64,000 bases of DNA from JAGQNT01 sp964426605 (GCA_964426605.1 CAYRQK010000001.1:248001-312000); one strand, 5' to 3'; shown: positions 40,277-49,355, counted from the stretch's first letter. The notes: generated from the letters alone by a model not told the origin. Made by a program: numbers and translations.

Positions 40277-42241
40277 ATGACTAAGTTTCAGCTGAAGGCC
40301 AATTTCGAGCCGACCGGCGATCAGCCAGCGGCGATTGCGCAGCTGACAGCGGGGCTAAAGGCCGGTGATAAGCACCAGACATTGCTCGGTGTAACCGGTT
40401 CGGGTAAGACCTTCACCATGGCCAATCTGATACAGAATACTCAGAAGCCGACACTGGTGCTGAGCCACAACAAAACCTTGGCGGCACAGCTCTATAATGA
40501 GTTTAAGCAATTTTTCCCGGACAACGCGGTCCATTATTTTGTGAGCTACTTCGACTACTACCAGCCCGAGGCCTATATTGCTCGCAGTGATACGTTTATC
40601 GAGAAAGACTCGGCCATCAACGAGGAGATCGACCGCTTGCGCCACGCCGCCACCGACGCACTGCTGAGTCGCAGAGACGTGATCATTGTGGCCAGCGTGA
40701 GTTGCATATATGGCATTGGTTCGGTGGAGGATTACGGCAATCTGGCCATCGAGGTCAAGGTGGGCGAGCGACGCGTCCGCGACAAATTCTTGCGTCAACT
40801 GACCGATATTCAGTACCAGCGCAATGACATAGACTTTCACCGTGGTACCTTCCGGGTTCGCGGCGACGTGGTGGATGTCTTTCCGGCTGGCGAGGAGCTA
40901 GCTTACCGCATCGAATTCTTCGGTGACGACATCGAGCGCATTACTAAAATCGACCCGTTGACTGGCGAAGTCCTAGCTAAGCTCGATAGTCACAAGATAT
41001 TTCCGGGAAGCCACTACGTGACGCCGCAACAGAAGCTGCAGGTGGCGCTTGGCAAAATCGAGCAGGAGCTAGATGGTCGTCTGGGTCAGTTCAAGCGCGA
41101 AGGCAAGTTGCTAGAGGCCCAACGCCTGGGGCAACGGACGCATTTTGATCTGGAAATGCTGCAGGAGACTGGTTTTGTGAAAGGTATTGAAAACTATAGC
41201 CGGTACTTGACTAACCGCGAAGAAGGCGAGCAGCCAGCCACGCTACTCGATTATTTCCCCGATGACTATCTGCTACTTGTCGATGAATCGCACATGAGTA
41301 TCCCGCAGGTCCGCGGCATGTACAACGGCGACCGGGCGCGCAAAGAATCGCTGGTGGAATACGGCTTCCGTTTGCCGAGCGCCCTCGATAATCGGCCGTT
41401 GACGTTCAGTGAGTTTGAGCGCCACGTCAACCAAGCAGTATATGTGAGCGCTACGCCGGCTGAATACGAACTCAGCCGCAGTCCAGACCCAGCTCAGCAG
41501 GTGATTCGTCCGACCGGTCTGCTCGATCCGCGCATCGAAGTCCGGCCAGTCGACAAACAGGTAGACGATTTGTTGGCCGAGATTCGCAGTACCATTGCCA
41601 AGCGCGAACGTGTATTGGTCACCACCCTGACTAAGCGCATGTCTGAGGACCTGACCGAATACCTGCAAGAGCTCGGCATCAAGGTGGCGTACCTGCACAG
41701 TGACGTCGATACGCTTGACCGCACCGATATACTGCGTGATCTGCGCCTCGGCGTTTACGATGTACTGGTGGGTATCAACCTGCTGCGCGAAGGCCTCGAC
41801 CTGCCAGAGGTGTCGTTGGTGGCGATCCTTGATGCCGACAAAGAGGGTTTCCTGCGGTCTGAGCAAGCCCTGGTCCAAACTGTCGGTCGCGCTGCTCGTC
41901 ACGAGCAGGGCCGAGTCATCATGTATGCCGACCACGTGACTGATAGCATGAGGAAAACCATCGACGAAACCGATCGTCGTCGTCAGATCCAGGAAGAGTA
42001 CAACACCGAGCACGGTATTACGCCAACTGGTATTAGTAAGGCCATCGAGAAGGGCATGCGTCCGGACTTGCCCGAGGAAGCCAAGCGAGCCAAGCTTGAC
42101 CTCAAGAAGATCCCCAAGGATGAATACAAATCGCTCATCAAGGACCTCACTAGCCAGATGGAACTGGCTGCCGCCAATCTCCAATTCGAAACCGCCGCCG
42201 AGCTGCGCGATATTATTGAAGATATCAAGAAAAAATCTTAG
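40277..42241 (+). CDS. uvrB: Excinuclease ABC subunit B
   Basis: 654 aa, full length. DNA damage recognition helicase of nucleotide excision repair. Walker A GVTGSGKTFTMA near 39-50, beta-hairpin region YYQPEAYIARSDTFIEKD, Walker B LLLVDESHMSI near 333, helicase motifs VTTLTKRMSEDL, GINLLREGLDLPEV and QTVGRAARH. The C-terminal UVR domain (SQMELAAANLQFETAAELRD) binds UvrC. The gene's stop overlaps the convergent hydrolase gene by 4 bases. uvrA and uvrC are not in this window. Confidence 0.98.
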   Translation: MTKFQLKANFEPTGDQPAAIAQLTAGLKAGDKHQTLLGVTGSGKTFTMANLIQNTQKPTLVLSHNKTLAAQLYNEFKQFFPDNAVHYFVSYFDYYQPEAYIARSDTFIEKDSAINEEIDRLRHAATDALLSRRDVIIVASVSCIYGIGSVEDYGNLAIEVKVGERRVRDKFLRQLTDIQYQRNDIDFHRGTFRVRGDVVDVFPAGEELAYRIEFFGDDIERITKIDPLTGEVLAKLDSHKIFPGSHYVTPQQKLQVALGKIEQELDGRLGQFKREGKLLEAQRLGQRTHFDLEMLQETGFVKGIENYSRYLTNREEGEQPATLLDYFPDDYLLLVDESHMSIPQVRGMYNGDRARKESLVEYGFRLPSALDNRPLTFSEFERHVNQAVYVSATPAEYELSRSPDPAQQVIRPTGLLDPRIEVRPVDKQVDDLLAEIRSTIAKRERVLVTTLTKRMSEDLTEYLQELGIKVAYLHSDVDTLDRTDILRDLRLGVYDVLVGINLLREGLDLPEVSLVAILDADKEGFLRSEQALVQTVGRAARHEQGRVIMYADHVTDSMRKTIDETDRRRQIQEEYNTEHGITPTGISKAIEKGMRPDLPEEAKRAKLDLKKIPKDEYKSLIKDLTSQMELAAANLQFETAAELRDIIEDIKKKS

Positions 42242-43416
42242 GAAACGACAGTGTAGTGCTGGTGGCCAGGCAGATGTGGTACCCAGGGGTGCTTCGTCCG
42301 TCGAGACGGTTCGGGCTGCAGGCCAGATATGTCAGCACCGGTCAGCGTATCGCCACTTTGGTGCATGATGTCAAGGACATGAGCCATACGATTGTACTTG
42401 GTTTGCAGGTTCTCGGGGTAGGCACCAGCGACATGCGGCCCTTCGACGGTTGAGACGGTAATGCCCGGCAGGCGAGCGTATAGTTTCTCGAACTTACGTC
42501 GTTGCGACATCACATCTTTACTGTAGAAGGTGCGAAAGCCTTGCGTATCGACTGGCAGCAACTCGACTGATTTCCCGACATTGGAGTTGATAAGTGCTTT
42601 GGCCCACAGAATTTCCTGGATGACATTGCGTGGGTGTGGATCGAGTGTGGCCAGGTAGTCAGTTAGTTTACCGAGGTCGTTGTGTTCGATGGCCTCCTCG
42701 GTGAGCTTGACGGCGACAGTCAGTAATCCGATCCCTTCGCTTGGCAATTGGGTAATGAGTGCCATGATCTTTTCGCGAGTCGACATGTCCTCACTGAAAC
42801 ACGGGGCCTCAGTGTCGCTGTATGATACCGTGCGGCCGAATGGTTTGGCTAAGATGATGAACTTTTCGGCAGTCATTGCTCCGCGTGAGTAGCCCCCCAG
42901 CAGCACCTCTTCGGTGTCGAAGTCGGCTGACTCCTTAAGCTCATCGAGATAAACGTGCATTTGATAGGCGCTGTGGCCAACGCTCTTGTCGGCGGCAACC
43001 GGCGAATATTTGCCAGCGTGGTGCAGCCATACTACCGGGTAGCCGAGCGCTGCGTAATGGTTGATTTTGTCGCGGTTGAATCCTTGGACACCTGTGGTCC
43101 AGGGGTCGGTCTCGGTCCAAGCGTGTGGGCTGGCATTAACTAGTTTCGGGTTGGGTACCGCGATGGTTGCCTCGCGTACAATCAGCCGGCCCATATTGGC
43201 CTCCGGTCCATCAGTAATGCCAAATGACACCAGTTCGTTGTATATGGTAGCTCCGCTGAGAGTTGTCTCTGGCTCGTGCAGCGACTCGCGGTTTAGTACG
43301 GCTACATCGTAGTCGTGCATGAATGGGACGGCGTGTAGCTGGCGTTCAAGAGGGTTTGATAGTTCGGGCACGCCATCAGTAGGGATCATAGTTTCGAACG
43401 AAGGTTGTGCTACCAT
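42238..43416 (-). CDS. Alpha/beta-hydrolase-like protein, 392 aa
   Basis: Not a named family. The nucleophile elbow GGYSRGAMTAEKF near residue 173 and a preceding strand PVVWLHHAG near 127 suggest an alpha/beta-hydrolase fold. A Ser within GYSRG would be the nucleophile, and the His of EGPHVAGAYPENL near the C-terminus a plausible catalytic base. No signal peptide or membrane segment. Shine-Dalgarno AAAGGAG precedes the ATG on the minus strand. Its upstream region carries a dyad and direct repeats (43499-43525), so regulated expression is likely. Substrate unknown. Confidence 0.72.
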   Translation of the reverse strand: MVAQPSFETMIPTDGVPELSNPLERQLHAVPFMHDYDVAVLNRESLHEPETTLSGATIYNELVSFGITDGPEANMGRLIVREATIAVPNPKLVNASPHAWTETDPWTTGVQGFNRDKINHYAALGYPVVWLHHAGKYSPVAADKSVGHSAYQMHVYLDELKESADFDTEEVLLGGYSRGAMTAEKFIILAKPFGRTVSYSDTEAPCFSEDMSTREKIMALITQLPSEGIGLLTVAVKLTEEAIEHNDLGKLTDYLATLDPHPRNVIQEILWAKALINSNVGKSVELLPVDTQGFRTFYSKDVMSQRRKFEKLYARLPGITVSTVEGPHVAGAYPENLQTKYNRMAHVLDIMHQSGDTLTGADISGLQPEPSRRTKHPWVPHLPGHQHYTVVS

Positions 43417-43498
43417 ACGTATCTCCTTTACTGATGCCGGAGCTAATCCGTTAATGGTTATCGTATGCCTTCTGGGTACTGCTTGTAAAGTAGATTAT

Positions 43499-43525
43499 GT
43501 AAGAAATCTTACACAAATCTTACAC
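43499..43525. promoter_or_regulatory. Dyad plus direct repeat, candidate operator
   Basis: GTAAGAAATCTTAC (43499-43512) is a perfect dyad. The 11-base unit AAATCTTACAC is repeated in tandem (43504-43514, 43515-43525). This gives CTTACA twice with a 5-base spacer, the format of OmpR-type regulator sites. It lies between the divergent hydrolase gene and gatC; minus-strand CATAAT overlaps its left end. Confidence 0.5.
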
Positions 43526-43567
43526 TAGTATTGGACGCTCGAGTTGCTGGGGTAATGGGCCTCCTGA

Positions 43568-43573
43568 TATACT
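43568..43573 (+). promoter_or_regulatory. Extended -10 (TGA TATACT), leaderless gat operon promoter
   Basis: TATACT with TGA upstream ends 8 bases before ATG 43582. A weak -35 TTGCTG lies 18 bases before it. It argues against the longer frame from 43531. Confidence 0.6.
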
Positions 43574-43581
43574 TACTTGAA

Positions 43582-43875
43582 ATGGCAGATTTGACGCGAG
43601 ACGATGTTTTAAAATTGGCGAAATTAGCTCGGCTACAGCTCACCGATGATGAGGTCGAGGAATTTAGGCGCGAGTTTGGTGAGATTTTGCAGTACGTCGA
43701 ACAGCTGCAGGCGGTTGATACCGAGGGTCTTGCGCCCACGAATCAGGTGAGCGGCAATGTCAATGTCATGCGTGATGACGAGGTCCGTAGCTACGGTTAT
43801 GAGCCACGTGAACTCCTCGAGAATGTACCGGTGGTCGAGGATAACCACATCAAAGTAAAACGGATGATCGCCTAA
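43582..43875 (+). CDS. gatC: Asp/Glu-tRNA amidotransferase subunit C
   Basis: 97 aa. MADLTRDDVLKLAKLARLQL and VEEFRREFGEILQYVEQLQA are typical of GatC, the small subunit that wraps around GatA and GatB. The C-terminal PVVEDNHIKVKRMI is also characteristic. With GatA and GatB it converts Glu-tRNA-Gln or Asp-tRNA-Asn to the amide form. The start rests on the leaderless promoter. gatA begins 2 bases after the stop. Confidence 0.95.
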   Translation: MADLTRDDVLKLAKLARLQLTDDEVEEFRREFGEILQYVEQLQAVDTEGLAPTNQVSGNVNVMRDDEVRSYGYEPRELLENVPVVEDNHIKVKRMIA

Positions 43876-43877
43876 CT

Positions 43878-45287
43878 ATGTCGGTCTGGCCAGATATTGC
43901 TGATATTGCCGCCAAGGTTACGGCTGGCCAGCTCAAGGCAGTCGACTTAGTCGAGCAAGCCCTGAAAGCGATAGAGGAAAGGGCCGAATATCAAGCGATT
44001 ATTAGTACGACCGCTGACCGTGCCCGCGAACGTGCTCGGGCTGTCGATGCCGGTGACAATCGGGGCCGTTTGGCCGGTGTACCGTTCATCGCCAAAGACA
44101 ACTTCTTGGTGTTTGGGGCCGATACAACCGCGGCGAGCAACATTCTCAAAGGCTTTACGGCGCCGTATCAGGCCACAGCGATTGAAAAACTAGAGGCCGA
44201 GGGTGCCATTTGTGTAGCCAAAGCCAACCTCGATGCCTTTGCACACGGCAGCAGTACCGAGAACAGTGACTTCTTTACGACCAAGAACCCGCATGACCCA
44301 ACCCGTGTGCCGGGTGGTAGTTCTGGTGGTTCGGCTGCGGCAGTTATGCTCGATATGGCACCGTTTGCGCTCGGCACCGATACCGGCGGATCTATCCGCT
44401 TACCGGCCAGCTTTTGTGGTGCCGTTGGCTACAAACCAACCTATGGCCTCGTCAGTCGTAGCGGTGTAGTGGCCATGGCCAGTAGTACCGATGTTGTCGG
44501 CCCGCTGACGCGCACCGTCGAAGACGCGGCGCTTGTCCTCGATGTCCTGGCGGGTCGTGACGATCTCGACAGTACGACTATTGAGTGTGACCCGACTGGT
44601 TATCTTGATCCCACGCTCGACCTCAAGGGTCAAAAGATCGGTATTATTACAGAATATATGACCGCCAGCCTCGGTCCGGCAGTCCGTGCAGTGATCGAGA
44701 CTGCCGTCCAGAAGTGTAAAAATGCTGGTGCCATTATCACGGAGGTCAGCTTGCCCTCGTTGTCACTGGCATTGGCTGTTTACTACGTACTGTGTCCGGC
44801 CGAAGTCAGCAGCAACCTCAGCCGCTATGACGGCCAGCGCTACGGTTACACCGAAGCCGGTGCTGCAGATCTCGAAGATAGCTATACTAGGTCTCGTGCC
44901 ACCGGCTTTGGCACCGAGGCAAAACGCCGTATCATGATGGGTACCTATGTCCTCAGCAGCGGCTACTACGATGCGTATTACAAAAAGGCCCAGACCGTGC
45001 GGACCAAACTTATACATGAATTCGCAGCCGTATTCGGCCAGGTTGATTTCTTGCTTGGTCCTACCGTGGCGACGCCAGCTTTTAAAATTGGCGAACTGAC
45101 TGACCCACTCCAGATGTATCTGACCGATCTCATGACTGTCGGTGCCAACTTGGCTGGCAATCCGGCCATTAGTATCCCGGCTGGTGAGACCGAAGGTCTG
45201 CCGATAGGCTTACAGCTGATGGCTGCTTCGGGCAAAGATCGCGCCTTACTCGGCTTGGCTCGCTCGGTAGAGAGAGTATTGGCATGA
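43878..45287 (+). CDS. gatA: Asp/Glu-tRNA amidotransferase subunit A
   Basis: 469 aa amidase-signature protein that releases ammonia from glutamine. The Ser-cisSer-Lys triad is visible: Lys73 in VPFIAKDNF, Ser148 in VPGGSSGGSAAAV and Ser172 in TDTGGSIRLPAS. The length matches the family. The start follows gatC by 2 bases without a Shine-Dalgarno, which suggests coupled translation. The stop overlaps the next gene by ATGA. Confidence 0.97.
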   Translation: MSVWPDIADIAAKVTAGQLKAVDLVEQALKAIEERAEYQAIISTTADRARERARAVDAGDNRGRLAGVPFIAKDNFLVFGADTTAASNILKGFTAPYQATAIEKLEAEGAICVAKANLDAFAHGSSTENSDFFTTKNPHDPTRVPGGSSGGSAAAVMLDMAPFALGTDTGGSIRLPASFCGAVGYKPTYGLVSRSGVVAMASSTDVVGPLTRTVEDAALVLDVLAGRDDLDSTTIECDPTGYLDPTLDLKGQKIGIITEYMTASLGPAVRAVIETAVQKCKNAGAIITEVSLPSLSLALAVYYVLCPAEVSSNLSRYDGQRYGYTEAGAADLEDSYTRSRATGFGTEAKRRIMMGTYVLSSGYYDAYYKKAQTVRTKLIHEFAAVFGQVDFLLGPTVATPAFKIGELTDPLQMYLTDLMTVGANLAGNPAISIPAGETEGLPIGLQLMAASGKDRALLGLARSVERVLA

Positions 45288-45700
45288 ATAATCAAGAACT
45301 GCTAATTATTGCACTACTCGCAGCTGGCTTATTAGTGGTTTTGGGGTTGCTGTTTGCCGCCGTCAAGCACTTCAAGCCATCCAAGCTCGACCATAATTAT
45401 TTTTTGCACAAATGGCAAGTCCTGCAGTCGCAGTGCGCCAACCAGGCCACCTGGCCACTCGCGGTCATAGACGCCGATAAATTACTAGACGAAGCGTTGA
45501 AGAAGTTACACTACAGGGGCAAGACTATGGGCGAGCGTCTGGTGCGCGCTCAGCGTGAGATCGCCAACAATGACGATGTATGGTTTGCTCACAAGCTGCG
45601 TAACAAGATCGTACACGAAGACATCAAACTCAAGCAGCGCGATGTCAAAGGGGCCTTGCAAGGCTTTCGCGATGCGCTTCGTGACCTGGGAGCGCTATGA
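45284..45700 (+). CDS. Membrane-anchored HEPN-like protein between gatA and gatB
   Basis: 138 aa. One transmembrane helix (about 6-27) and a helical cytoplasmic domain. LRNKIVHE at about 105-112 contains R-N-x3-H, the Rx4-6H motif of HEPN domains, where a polar residue follows the Arg in active RNases. The helix pattern before it (DKLLDEALKKLHYRGKTMGERL) fits HEPN. It overlaps gatA by 4 bases and gatB by 4, so it is made with the amidotransferase. Whether it cleaves RNA, or is an inactive relative, is unknown. Confidence 0.7.
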   Translation: MNNQELLIIALLAAGLLVVLGLLFAAVKHFKPSKLDHNYFLHKWQVLQSQCANQATWPLAVIDADKLLDEALKKLHYRGKTMGERLVRAQREIANNDDVWFAHKLRNKIVHEDIKLKQRDVKGALQGFRDALRDLGAL

Positions 45701-47145
45701 TGATCGACCCCAAGGTACGCGAGCAGTACGCCACGACAATTGGCATTGAGTGCCATGTACAACTCAAGACAAAATCGAAATTATTTAGCGGTGCCGACAA
45801 TGATGCCCGTGAGGCACCAGCCAACACGTTAGTTAACCACATCGACTTTGGTCTGCCTGGCGCATTGCCGGTACTCAACCGCGAGGCAGTACGTCTGGCG
45901 AGCCGAGCTGCCTTTGCGCTAAACTCTGTGCCTCAAAAGTTCAGCAAGTTTGACCGCAAACATTACTTTTACCCTGACCTGCCTATGGGCTATCAGATCA
46001 CCCAGTTTGACGAACCGATTGTGCTCGGTGGCCATATAGAAATTGAGGTTGACGGCCAGAAAAAGACCATCGGCATCACTAGGGCGCACATCGAATCCGA
46101 CGCTGGTAAGTCGACGCACCCAGCTGGTAAAGATTACAGTTTGGTCGACCTCAACCGTGCCGGCACGCCACTGCTAGAGATTGTCAGCGAGCCCGACATG
46201 CACAGCGCGGCCGAGGCCAAGGCCTACGCCCACGAATTGCATTTGCGCATGAAGTACGCCGACGTATCGGAAGCCAACCTGTACTACGGCAACATGCGCT
46301 TTGATGTCAACGTGTCAGTTAGTAAGACCGACGAGTTGGGCACGCGCAGTGAGACCAAAAACCTCAATAGCTTCCGCAGTGTCGAGAAAGCGGTCGAGTA
46401 CGAAGTGACCCGCCAAATTGAGCTCCTCGAAAAGGGCAGCGAGGTAGTCCAAGAAACACGTGGCTGGAATGATGCCAAGCAGAAGACCTTTAGCCAACGC
46501 ACCAAAGAAGATGCTCACGATTATCGCTACATGCCCGACCCTGATTTGCCACCCGTGGTGCTCGATGACACCTATATAGAAGACGTAAAACAAAGCTTAC
46601 CGGCACTGCCAGACGAATATCGCCGCATCTTGGCCGACATCGGTATTGATGCCAAGACTGCCGAAGATATTGTGGCTGTGCCGAGCACTGCCATGACCGT
46701 CAAACGCGTCTATGAGGCTGCAGATGCGTCACATGCCAAACGCGTGGCTTTCTGGCTATTGCAACCACAATCCGACGATGAAACAACCGAAGAAGTTACA
46801 GAGATAGGTGCTTCCGACGAGAATCTCATCAAGCTGTCGCAGATGGTCGCCGACAACAAGCTGAGTTCCACGGCTGCCAAAGAGGTATTGGCCGAACTGC
46901 TAAAATCCGGTGAGGGTCCCGAGAAAATCGCCGAAGCCAAAAACCTGCTACAGGTATCAGACGAAGGCGCCATTGCCGAGATCGTCGCCAAAGTGCTGGC
47001 CGACAACCCACAGGCCGCTGGCGATGTGCGGAACGGCGAAACAAAAGCCATCGGTTTCTTAACGGGCCAAGTCATGAAAGAGTCCAAAGGCAAGGCAAAC
47101 CCAGCGCTGGCCACCGAACTCATCAAAAAACAACTGGGGATATAA
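45697..47145 (+). CDS. gatB: Asp/Glu-tRNA amidotransferase subunit B
   Basis: 482 aa. GatB catalytic kinase-like domain: IGIECHVQLKTKSKLFSG at the start, FDRKHYFYPDLPMGYQITQF, IESDAGKSTH and SLVDLNRAGTPLLEIVSEPD are family marks. The C-terminal YqeY-like domain runs to about 480. It phosphorylates the tRNA-bound Glu or Asp before amidation. ATG 45697 and ATG 45700 are equally possible starts; both overlap the preceding stop. Confidence 0.97.
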   Translation: MMIDPKVREQYATTIGIECHVQLKTKSKLFSGADNDAREAPANTLVNHIDFGLPGALPVLNREAVRLASRAAFALNSVPQKFSKFDRKHYFYPDLPMGYQITQFDEPIVLGGHIEIEVDGQKKTIGITRAHIESDAGKSTHPAGKDYSLVDLNRAGTPLLEIVSEPDMHSAAEAKAYAHELHLRMKYADVSEANLYYGNMRFDVNVSVSKTDELGTRSETKNLNSFRSVEKAVEYEVTRQIELLEKGSEVVQETRGWNDAKQKTFSQRTKEDAHDYRYMPDPDLPPVVLDDTYIEDVKQSLPALPDEYRRILADIGIDAKTAEDIVAVPSTAMTVKRVYEAADASHAKRVAFWLLQPQSDDETTEEVTEIGASDENLIKLSQMVADNKLSSTAAKEVLAELLKSGEGPEKIAEAKNLLQVSDEGAIAEIVAKVLADNPQAAGDVRNGETKAIGFLTGQVMKESKGKANPALATELIKKQLGI

Positions 47146-47147
47146 CC

Positions 47148-47681
47148 GTGGAGTGGAAGAAATACTCTGAGCGCATCGAGAAGATTGGCTACAAACAAGT
47201 TACGCTCAAGAATTTTGAAATGCCGGACAGCGAGCTGGCGGAGTTTACTACGTGGGGTACGAGGACCAGCAATGTGGCTGTGATTGCACTCACTGCGGCA
47301 GCAAATGTAGTGGTGGCTCGACAGTTTCGGCCCGGTCCAGAGCGGATACTCGATGAATTGCCGGGCGGTGGCGTGGAAGAAGGTGAGGAGTTGGCGGTTG
47401 CGGCTGCTCGTGAGTTGCTCGAAGAGACTGGTTATGTCAGTGACGAGCCGCTTGAGCCGCTGGGTTCAGCCTGCCGTGATGCCTATACCAACGAGGCCAA
47501 TCACTACTTCTTGGCCCGAAATTGTACGCGAAAAGCTGAGCAGTCACTCGATGACCATGAGTTTGTAGAAATAGCTGAAATATCTATCGATACCCTCATC
47601 CAAAACGCCAAAACTGCCAACATGAGTGACGCAGTCGCTGTCTTGATGGCCTACAATATACTCATGGAGTTTAAGCCATGA
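47148..47681 (+). CDS. Nudix hydrolase (ADP-ribose pyrophosphatase-like)
   Basis: 177 aa. GTG start 2 bases after gatB. The Nudix box GGGVEEGEELAVAAARELLE continues with ETGY and fits the full signature. VVVARQFRPGPERILDELPG upstream of the box matches the ADP-ribose/ADP-sugar pyrophosphatase branch. It probably cleaves ADP-ribose or a nucleotide sugar. Its stop overlaps the galU start by ATGA, so both belong to the tail of the gat operon. Confidence 0.88.
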   Translation: MEWKKYSERIEKIGYKQVTLKNFEMPDSELAEFTTWGTRTSNVAVIALTAAANVVVARQFRPGPERILDELPGGGVEEGEELAVAAARELLEETGYVSDEPLEPLGSACRDAYTNEANHYFLARNCTRKAEQSLDDHEFVEIAEISIDTLIQNAKTANMSDAVAVLMAYNILMEFKP

Positions 47682-48568
47682 CAACCAAGCCAGTTACTAA
47701 AGCCGTTATTGCGGCGGCTGGTTTTGGGACGCGTTTTTTGCCGCAGACCAAAGCCATGTCCAAGGAAATGCTGCCGCTGGTTGATAAGCCAATTATTCAA
47801 TACGTGGTCGAGGAGCTGGTCAGTGCCGGTATCAAAGACATTATCATTGTCGGCAGTAGCAACAAGCGGGCCATCGAGGATCATTTTGATTTTCCAAGCC
47901 AAGACCTGGTGGCCAATCTCAAGGCTGGCGGCGCCAAAAAATTACCGTTGTTGCGAGAGATCGAGTCGATCGCTGAGCTGGCCAATTTTGTGTATATTCG
48001 GCAAAAGGGTACCTATGGCAACCTGGCACCGGTAGCCAATGCCGCCCACCTGATTGGTGACGAGCCGTTCATTTATACCTATGCCGATGATTTTTTTGTG
48101 GCGGACCCAGGCCGCACTGCACAAATGATCGCGGCGTATCAGAAGTACGGTCGGCCAGTGCTGGCCTGTAAGAGTATCGAGTCGGAGGATGAGTATAGCC
48201 GCTATGGTATCGTGGCCGGTACCGAGCTGGAGTCCGGTATCCTCAAAGTTGACCGGCTAGTCGAGAAACCGGGTAAGCCCCTATCTGGGCACGACGTGGC
48301 GAGTGTGAGTGGCTACTTGCTAACGCCGGATATTTTTAAGTACATCGAGGATGCGAGCGACGTTGAGCCTAATGGCGAATTGTACATTCAGCCGCGCATT
48401 CAGGCGATGATGGATGACGGCTACGAATATTACGCTTGTGAGATCGACGGCACGTACCACGACACTGGTGACAAATTGGAGTACATGAAGACCGTTATTG
48501 AGTTTGCGCTGGGGCGCGACGACATTGGCCCGGCGCTGCGCGAACACCTCAGGCGAACCTTGCCATAA
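47678..48568 (+). CDS. galU: UTP--glucose-1-phosphate uridylyltransferase
   Basis: 296 aa. It makes UDP-glucose for envelope polysaccharides. The nucleotide-binding start AAAGFGTRFLPQTKAMSKEM followed by LPLVDKPIIQY is diagnostic for GalU, and FIYTYADDFFVADPG holds the metal-binding Asp. EKPGKPLSGHDVASVSGYL and DGTYHDTGDKLEYMKTVIEF close the protein. Overlaps the Nudix gene by 4 bases. Confidence 0.96.
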   Translation: MTTKPVTKAVIAAAGFGTRFLPQTKAMSKEMLPLVDKPIIQYVVEELVSAGIKDIIIVGSSNKRAIEDHFDFPSQDLVANLKAGGAKKLPLLREIESIAELANFVYIRQKGTYGNLAPVANAAHLIGDEPFIYTYADDFFVADPGRTAQMIAAYQKYGRPVLACKSIESEDEYSRYGIVAGTELESGILKVDRLVEKPGKPLSGHDVASVSGYLLTPDIFKYIEDASDVEPNGELYIQPRIQAMMDDGYEYYACEIDGTYHDTGDKLEYMKTVIEFALGRDDIGPALREHLRRTLP

Positions 48569-48582
48569 GCACTAAACGGTGA

Positions 48583-48588
48583 CATACT
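48583..48588 (+). promoter_or_regulatory. Extended -10 (TGA CATACT), leaderless
   Basis: CATACT with TGA upstream ends 7 bases before ATG 48596. Confidence 0.5.
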
Positions 48589-48595
48589 GGTACCT

Positions 48596-48847
48596 ATGGA
48601 TAACGCCGAATCAATTCTAGTTATTATTACCGCATCGTTGCTCGCGTTGACGCTACTATTCGGCATTGCGCTCATTATTGCACTTTTTCGCCTCATCAAG
48701 TCGGTGAAGCGTATCGTGGCGAAGGCCGAAGGCGTTGTTGATTCGGCCGAGACAGTTGCCGACGCCTTCAAAAATGTAAAGGGGCCACTGGCCTTTATCA
48801 AGCTTGTGAACAACATTGTCTCGATCGCTAATAAGCACAAGAAATAG
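48596..48847 (+). CDS. Small membrane protein, 83 aa (DUF948-like)
   Basis: One strong transmembrane helix at about 7-31 (LVIITASLLALTLLFGIALI) followed by a basic linker and an amphipathic helix with regular Ala/Val (AEGVVDSAETVADAFKNV). The layout resembles DUF948/YtxG proteins, which often lie beside YtxH genes, as here. The partner YtxH-like gene starts 9 bases after its stop with GGAGG between. Function uncertain; envelope-associated stress role in Bacillus relatives. Confidence 0.75.
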   Translation: MDNAESILVIITASLLALTLLFGIALIIALFRLIKSVKRIVAKAEGVVDSAETVADAFKNVKGPLAFIKLVNNIVSIANKHKK

Positions 48848-48856
48848 GAGGTAACT

Positions 48857-49273
48857 ATGAGCCGTGAAAAGCAATCATCGAATGGTAAAACGTTTGCACT
48901 GGGTGCGGCGATTGCCGCTGTCGCCGGTTATGTAACTGGCGTATTGACTGCCCCCAAGAGTGGCAAGGCAACCCGCGAGGATCTTAAGGAATCAGCCAGC
49001 AAAGGCTTGTCCGAAGCCGAGAAAGAACTCAAGAAACTCCACACAGAACTCAATGAACTGATTGGTGATGTCAAGGCCAAGGGTACTGATTTGAGCGATA
49101 AGACCTCCAAAGAACTCAGTGGTATTGTCGAGAAGGCCAAAGTTGCGAAAGAAAAGACTCGTGAAGTACTAAGTGCCATCCATGAAGGCGACGCCGAGGA
49201 TAAAGACCTGCAGCGCGCTATCGCTGAGGCCAATAAATCTCTCGAGCATTTGCGTAGTTACCTTAAGAAGTAG
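48857..49273 (+). CDS. YtxH domain protein, 138 aa
   Basis: FALGAAIAAVAGYVTGVLTA (about 12-31) is the YtxH membrane segment, followed by PKSGKATREDLKESA, the usual sequence after it. The rest is a long amphipathic helix with heptad pattern (about 45-135, rich in Lys and Glu), probably a coiled coil in the cytoplasm. Shine-Dalgarno GGAGG lies 5-6 bases before ATG. Forms a pair with the small membrane protein upstream. Confidence 0.88.
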   Translation: MSREKQSSNGKTFALGAAIAAVAGYVTGVLTAPKSGKATREDLKESASKGLSEAEKELKKLHTELNELIGDVKAKGTDLSDKTSKELSGIVEKAKVAKEKTREVLSAIHEGDAEDKDLQRAIAEANKSLEHLRSYLKK

Positions 49274-49316
49274 CCCTGTTGTAAATCTGAGCGCTGACGA
49301 GAAGCGATTGAACGCG

Positions 49317-49322
49317 TATAAT
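49317..49322 (+). promoter_or_regulatory. -10 TATAAT, dnaE promoter
   Basis: Consensus TATAAT gives a leader of about 27 bases. A second box TATAAA (49343-49348) ends 7 bases before ATG 49356 and would give a leaderless mRNA. Both could be used. Confidence 0.45.
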
Positions 49323-49355
49323 GATCGTTAAGTATAAGGGGTTATAAACGCGCTC

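Noticed and set aside
41273..42184. 303-codon minus-strand frame
   Set aside because: Antisense to uvrB motifs; typical shadow frame in a GC-rich gene.
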